Part shown: positions 41,388 through 44,131 of the stretch, one piece after another | Position numbering within the stretch: the stretch's first letter is position 1 | Layout of the letters: each line of letters begins with the position of its first letter | Assembly (NCBI GenBank): GCA_013911975.1 | Contig: JACESF010000031.1 | Location: forward strand, 1-44,131 | Length of the DNA: 44,131 nucleotides | Reading direction: 5' to 3' | From: Hyphomicrobiales bacterium | Lineage (GTDB): Bacteria; Pseudomonadota; Alphaproteobacteria; Rhizobiales; Xanthobacteraceae | The notes under the pieces: generated by a model | Told to the model about the DNA's origin: nothing | Databases searched by the model: none | The model's input: the letters and a program-made list of their open reading frames with translations, nothing else | Position numbers and translations under genes: made by a program

Positions 41388-41439
41388 TGTAGGCATCTCA
41401 AATCGGCCAATGGCCGCGATGCCTACAAAAATGCCTACA
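41388..41439. repeat. Arm-type repeats, right end
   Basis: ATGCCTACA at 41419-41427 and 41431-41439 repeats with the same 12-base spacing seen at 6820-6840. An inverted copy lies at 41388-41396, covering the integrase start region. Likely arm-binding sites of the integrase that could also let it repress its own gene. Confidence 0.6.
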
Positions 41440-41545
41440 AATTCATGAGATGCAACGGCAGCTAACGCGCGCGCATGAGGCGTTGAGACACGATCAACGC
41501 TTTGATTTTACTGAGAAATGAGACTCAATGAGATGTCATGCACCA

Positions 41546-41568
41546 CGCAAATGGTGTCCCGGAAGGGA
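41546..41568. repeat. Right attachment site (attR) at the tRNA-Arg 3' end
   Basis: The 23-base sequence shared with 6739-6761 covers the last 17 bases of the tRNA-Arg gene, including its CCA, plus six bases beyond. The tRNA stays intact on the chromosomal side, as usual for integrases that target tRNA 3' ends. Confidence 0.85.
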
Positions 41569-41628
41569 TTCGAACCCCTGACCTGCGGTTTAGGAAACCG
41601 CTGCTCTATCCTGCTGAGCTACCGGGAC
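41552..41628 (-). tRNA. tRNA-Arg (anticodon CCU)
   Basis: A 77-base cloverleaf read on the minus strand: acceptor stem GTCCCGG/CCGGGAC, D-arm GCTCAGCAGGATAGAGC, anticodon stem GCGGT/ACCGC with loop TTCCTAA (anticodon CCT), T-arm AGGGGTTCGAATCCCTT, and an encoded 3' CCA. It reads AGG codons. Its 3' end is the target of the adjacent integrase. Confidence 0.95.
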
Positions 41629-42076
41629 ACGCCGCACCTTCTTAAAGGGGCTCGCTTCCGGACGAAAGGGGCATCGCCACCCGCGCGCCCCGCCCGTGCG
41701 ACAGGCCGGGTAAAGCGACGCAACGCAAGGTGATGGCCGGCGGCTTTTTTCGGGAGGGCCGGCCGGGTAAACTGTCCTTATTCCTTTTGGTCCAAACCGA
41801 GCGGATGCCATTTCTCGCGCGCGCCCCATCGTCCAGAAGTGCGGCCCCTGCCGCCACCCTGGTTCCTGCGCGCCGCCGCGGGCCTTGCCGCCCGGCGGCT
41901 CCGGGCCGCGGCAGGGATGCGGGGCGGCGCCCCAATGCCGCGCGCGGCCGGCCGGCCATGGCGAAAACGCGCCTCGGCCTCGCTCCCGCCACGATGACGC
42001 GCACTCTCGCGCACGGACACGCGCGGCGTCGCTCGCCGGCGCGAACGGAGGCGAGGCGGTGCGGCTGAGGGGGACC
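41629..42076. other. Intergenic stretch between tRNA-Arg and M48 gene
   Basis: Very GC-rich. A GGCCGGC...GCCGGCC inverted repeat surrounds CTTTTTTCGG near 41735-41765. The tRNA promoter must lie here on the minus strand, but no convincing hexamer pair was found. Open frames here are antisense echoes of neighbouring GC-rich sequence. Confidence 0.4.
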
Positions 42077-43576
42077 ATGACCGGCGGGAGCGGCGGCGCC
42101 TGGGGTGCGCGCGCCGTGATGCTGGCCGTGTGCGCGCTCGCCCTGGCCGGCTGCGCGGGCCTCGACGCGGACACATTGCCGAGCACCGATGCCCGCATCC
42201 AGCCCGCCGCCCTGCGTGCCTCCGACATGGACATGATGTCGCCCGCCCAGCGCCGCGAGCATGAGCGGCTCGTGGCGAGCTATGGCGGGGCCTATGACGA
42301 CCCCGAGCTGAAGGCGCTGATCCAGCAGGTGGTGGAACGGCTCGTGGCGGCCTCGGAGCGGCCGGACCTGCGCTACCGCGTCACGGTGCTGAATTCCGCC
42401 GCCATCAACGCCTTCGCGCTGCCCGACGGGTCCCTCTACGTGACGCGCGGCCTGCTGGCGCTGGCCAACGACACGTCGGAACTGTCCTCCGTCCTGTCCC
42501 ACGAAATGGCCCATGTCATCGCCCGCCACGCCTCCATCCGCGAGGACCAGGTGAAGCAGGCGGTGCTGGTGAGCCGCGTCATTTCCGACGTGGTCAACGA
42601 CCCGGACCTGGGCGCCCTCGCCATGCAGAAGTCGCGCATGTCGCTGGCGAGCTTCTCCCGCGGGCAGGAGCTGGAGGCGGACGCCATCGGCGTCGGCATC
42701 GCGGCGCGCGCGGGCTTCGACCCCTACGGCGCCTCGCGCTTCCTCTCCGACATGGGGCGCCAGTCGGCCCTCAAGACCGCCTCCGTCGGCGGGGGCGGCA
42801 TGTCCACCACCACGCCGGACATGGACTTCCTCTCCAGCCATCCGGCGACGCCCGAGCGCATCTCCATCGCCATCGCCAATGCCCGCCAATATGCCGCCGC
42901 CGCCTCCAGCGGGGAGAAGGACCGCAACGCCTATCTCTCCGCCATCGACGGCATGGTCTATGGCGACGACCCGAAGGAGGGCTTCGTCCGGGGGCGGAAA
43001 TTCTTCCACCCCAAGCTGGGCTTCACCTTCCTCGCGCCCGAGGGCTTCACGCTGGAGAACACCTCCCAGGCGGTGCTGGGAGCCAACGGCTCGGGCACCG
43101 AGGCGCTGCGGCTCGATGCGGTGCGCGTGTCCGGCGACCAGTCGCTCGGCCAATATCTCGCCTCCGGCTGGATCGACGGGGTGGAGGTGAATTCGGTGGA
43201 GAGCCTCAGCGTGAACGGCTTTTCCGCCGCCACCGCCGTGGCGCGCGGCGAGCAATGGTCGTTCCGCATGTTCGCCATCCGCTTCGGCTCGGACGTGTAC
43301 CGGCTGATCTTCGCCGCCCGCACCCTCACGCCCGAGCTGGACAAGCAGTTCCGCGCCGCCGCCGACACGTTCCGGCGGGTCTCCAGCGACGAGGCGGAAT
43401 CCGTGAAGCCCCTGCGCCTGCGTAGCGTGAGCGTGGGGCTGGGCGACACGGTGGAGAAGATGGCCGCCCGCATGCAGGTGCCGGACCGGCCGCTGGAGCG
43501 CTTCCTGATCCTCAACGGTCTCGACCGGGATTCGAAGCTGAAATACGGCGAGAAGGTCAAGATCGTGATCGAATGA
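42077..43576 (+). CDS. M48-family zinc metalloprotease lipoprotein with LysM-like C-terminus
   Basis: 499 residues from the ATG after GAGGGGG. A lipoprotein signal (VMLAVCALALAGC, lipid-modified Cys26) predicts periplasmic membrane anchoring. The zinc site is SHEMAHVIARH (HExxH) with the third ligand in QELEADAIG. The peptidase domain covers about residues 60-270, as in BepA-like proteases that watch over outer-membrane protein assembly. The C-terminal part contains a beta-rich region and a LysM-like end (VEKMAARMQVPDRPLERFLILNG...YGEKVKIV) that may bind peptidoglycan. It is a chromosomal gene outside the element, followed by a terminator-like hairpin. Confidence 0.92.
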   Translation: MTGGSGGAWGARAVMLAVCALALAGCAGLDADTLPSTDARIQPAALRASDMDMMSPAQRREHERLVASYGGAYDDPELKALIQQVVERLVAASERPDLRYRVTVLNSAAINAFALPDGSLYVTRGLLALANDTSELSSVLSHEMAHVIARHASIREDQVKQAVLVSRVISDVVNDPDLGALAMQKSRMSLASFSRGQELEADAIGVGIAARAGFDPYGASRFLSDMGRQSALKTASVGGGGMSTTTPDMDFLSSHPATPERISIAIANARQYAAAASSGEKDRNAYLSAIDGMVYGDDPKEGFVRGRKFFHPKLGFTFLAPEGFTLENTSQAVLGANGSGTEALRLDAVRVSGDQSLGQYLASGWIDGVEVNSVESLSVNGFSAATAVARGEQWSFRMFAIRFGSDVYRLIFAARTLTPELDKQFRAAADTFRRVSSDEAESVKPLRLRSVSVGLGDTVEKMAARMQVPDRPLERFLILNGLDRDSKLKYGEKVKIVIE

Positions 43577-43643
43577 ATGCGCGGGTCCGGCCGAAGCCGC
43601 CGCGCGTCAAGGAAATGGTTACCATCATCGCCTAACGTACCCT

Positions 43644-43677
43644 CCAGCAGATGTTGATCTGAAGATCTGCTGGTTTT
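43644..43677 (+). terminator. Intrinsic terminator-like hairpin after the M48 gene
   Basis: CCAGCAGAT (43644-43652) and ATCTGCTGG (43665-43673) pair perfectly around a 12-base loop and are followed by TTTT. It lies 67 bases after the M48 stop. The rest of 43577-43886 shows no gene. Confidence 0.55.
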
Positions 43678-43886
43678 GGACGCTTTTTCGTCGCCTTTGG
43701 CGGAAATCCTCCTCAGCCAAGACAGCAACGCGCAAATTGGGGCCTCCCTTTCGGAAGCTTCGGACACGACCCCCTGCCCGGCACACCGGACAAGGGCAGG
43801 TGTCGCGCGCGCCGTCTTGGAGCGGGATCTGGCGAGCGGGTATCCGATACCTCCTGTTACTGGTTGCGTCAGGCGTGAGGGGATCC

Positions 43887-44131
43887 ATGAGCAGCATCAC
43901 CGTACAGGCCGTCCGGCTCCCCACCGGCGTTTTCCAGGCCGAGCCCGCCCCTCGCCTCAGCCTGCGCCTCGCGGGCGCGGTGCTCGGGGTGGGCGGCATC
44001 GTCGCGGCGGCTCTCCAGTCGGCGGGCTTCATCCCCCATCCTGGCCTCGAACTGTCGCTGATCCGCGCAGTCGAGCAGGATCTCGGCCCCGCCGTTTTCG
44101 GCCCCACGGCCGAACCGGCCCCGGCCCCTGC
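43887..44131 (+). CDS. Start of a hypothetical protein (runs off the window)
   Basis: An open frame from an ATG preceded by GTGAGGGGATCC reads to the last base without a stop, giving at least 81 residues. Residues about 25-50 (LSLRLAGAVLGVGGIVAAALQSAGFIP) look like a single membrane anchor, followed by a Pro/Ala-rich stretch, so it may be an envelope protein with a periplasmic domain. No family can be named from this part. Confidence 0.55.
   Translation, partial: MSSITVQAVRLPTGVFQAEPAPRLSLRLAGAVLGVGGIVAAALQSAGFIPHPGLELSLIRAVEQDLGPAVFGPTAEPAPAP

Larger units (their letters stand above)
6739..41568. mobile_element. Integrative element in tRNA-Arg(CCU), about 34.8 kb
   Basis: The element is bounded by 23-bp direct repeats at 6739-6761 and 41546-41568. 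The right copy forms the 3' end of an intact tRNA-Arg gene. A P4-type integrase (40196-41386, minus) adjoins the tRNA end, followed by AlpA, HUH endonuclease and DUF927 helicase genes. A tandem repeat resembling integrase arm sites lies just inside each end. No conjugation genes (relaxase with type IV coupling protein, VirB/Tra) or phage structural genes are visible, so transfer would need help from another element. Cargo includes a catabolic operon and a defence-like region. IS remnants and pseudogenes inside suggest accretion and partial decay. Confidence 0.82.

Noticed and set aside
6739..41568. A conjugative element or prophage
   Set aside because: No VirB/Tra, coupling protein or relaxase of conjugative type and no capsid, terminase, tail or lysis genes were seen between the attachment sites.
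41642..43255. A 537-residue minus-strand open frame over the M48 gene
   Set aside because: Antisense to a metalloprotease with intact zinc motifs; low-complexity composition and no ribosome site.
1..44131. A CRISPR array
   Set aside because: No set of regularly spaced short repeats was found in the intergenic regions, and no cas genes are present.

Overview
The window is high-GC alphaproteobacterial DNA. Codon use, an AcnB-type aconitase and the gene families suggest Hyphomicrobiales, perhaps Xanthobacteraceae, but the species cannot be fixed from sequence alone. It consists of two chromosomal flanks around a putative integrated element of about 34.8 kb.

Left flank (1-6738). This holds the 3' end of acnB, then an arsenic resistance operon: arsR, an LMW-phosphatase-type arsC, acr3, arsH and an ArsK-like MFS exporter. 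The last three genes are joined by 4-bp stop/start overlaps. A perfect 12-bp inverted repeat sits directly before the arsR start. A Tat-exported M14-type deacylase on the minus strand closes the flank.

Integrated element (about 6739-41568). A 23-bp sequence at the 3' end of tRNA-Arg(CCU) (41546-41568) recurs at 6739-6761. A P4-type tyrosine integrase lies beside the tRNA end. A second tandem repeat resembling integrase arm sites occurs just inside both ends. Next to the integrase is a minus-strand replication-type module: an AT-rich unknown gene, AlpA, an HUH endonuclease and a DUF927 helicase, followed by a serine recombinase.

Cargo in order from the left:
(1) 7-11 kb: small unknown genes, an XRE regulator, and a four-gene secreted/membrane set containing two paralogous membrane proteins.
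(2) 11.4-12.1 kb: decayed Fic and threonine synthase fragments.
(3) 12.1-23.2 kb: an IclR-controlled acid-CoA catabolic cluster (OYE reductase, CoA-transferase, two hot-dog hydratases, SMP-30 lactonase, HMG-CoA-lyase-like enzyme, HpaI aldolase, Bug binding protein, MmgE/PrpD, acyl-CoA dehydrogenase).
(4) 23.3-35.7 kb: a defence-island-like region with an AlbA_2/STAND NTPase, an OLD nuclease, a broken TIR gene, and a compact three-gene operon of a GHKL ATPase fused to a PD-(D/E)XK domain plus two proteins with HEPN R-x4-H motifs. IS481, IS21 and LysR remnants and dispersed repeats lie between them.

Right flank (41552-44131). This holds the tRNA-Arg, an M48 metalloprotease lipoprotein and the start of an unknown gene.

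The most promising candidate for an undescribed system is the GHKL-nuclease/HEPN/HEPN operon at 31191-34630, followed by the AlbA_2-STAND protein. Their defence role is inferred from domains and neighbourhood. The catabolic cluster has the parts for activating, hydrating and cleaving an unsaturated branched dicarboxylic acid, but its substrate is not known.
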